Position numbers and translations under genes: made by a program
Shown here: positions 12,467-14,904 of the stretch, one piece after another
Position numbering within the stretch: the stretch's first letter is position 1
Layout of the letters: every line of letters begins with the position of its first letter
Notes under the pieces: generated by a model
The model's input: the letters and a program-made list of their open reading frames with translations, nothing else
Database searches by the model: none
What the model was told of the DNA's origin: nothing
Source of the DNA: Thermoleophilaceae bacterium
GTDB lineage: Bacteria > Actinomycetota > Thermoleophilia > Solirubrobacterales > Thermoleophilaceae
Length of the DNA stretch: 14,904 nt
NCBI GenBank assembly: GCA_013696905.1
Contig: JACCXP010000290.1
Span: 1 to 14,904 of the forward strand
Direction of reading: 5' to 3'

Positions 12467-14904
<2,438 letters not shown>

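Overview
This is a high-GC bacterial window. It has short intergenic gaps, frequent GTG starts and many genes that appear to be transcribed without a leader. Together with the gene content (DUF1015, actinobacterial-style AcnA linker, Aquifex-type aconitase, CysA-type thiosulfate sulfurtransferase), this points to an actinomycete. A deep-branching class such as Thermoleophilia/Solirubrobacterales is plausible, but that assignment is inference from gene content and composition. Most of the window looks like ordinary chromosomal housekeeping DNA. The accessory-looking part is the first 1.2 kb.

Layout. Positions 1-1208 form a gene-poor stretch on the 3' side of a tRNA-Arg gene. It holds a 182-bp inverted-repeat structure, a small secreted protein of unknown function (382-858), a degraded Xre-type helix-turn-helix remnant (961-1206) and a tandem 9-bp repeat close to the tRNA 3' end. 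That combination suggests an old integration scar. Two co-oriented tRNA genes follow on the minus strand: tRNA-Pro(UGG), then tRNA-Arg(UCU). Positions 1425-3679 (+) carry a DUF1015 protein, a PduO-type cobalamin adenosyltransferase and a coupled OsmC protein. Nicotinamidase (minus) meets OsmC with overlapping stop codons. It is divergent from a CoA-type NUDIX hydrolase that is followed by an EamA transporter.

Positions 5669-7062 (minus) carry a tandem-rhodanese sulfurtransferase and a small Rossmann-fold NAD(P)-binding protein, divergent from a GNAT acetyltransferase. A hydroxyacid-oxoacid transhydrogenase-like iron-type alcohol dehydrogenase (minus) lies opposite a short MTH1187-type thiamine-binding protein. 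The right end is dominated by two aconitases, both on the minus strand: a complete Aquifex-type enzyme (9517-11544) and a canonical AcnA (12455 to the window edge, N-terminus cut). A lipoprotein alpha/beta hydrolase sits between them on the plus strand.

The metabolic theme is central carbon and cofactor maintenance: TCA-cycle isomerisation, 4-hydroxybutyrate/2-oxoglutarate exchange, NAD salvage, CoA turnover, B12 activation and sulfane sulfur or peroxide handling. There is no single dedicated operon. The most distinctive signals are regulatory: TANNNT -10 boxes 6-9 nt before start codons at eight genes, and a symmetric -10 shared by the divergent nicotinamidase and NUDIX genes. I found no CRISPR array, rRNA, complete insertion sequence or convincing new multi-gene system.
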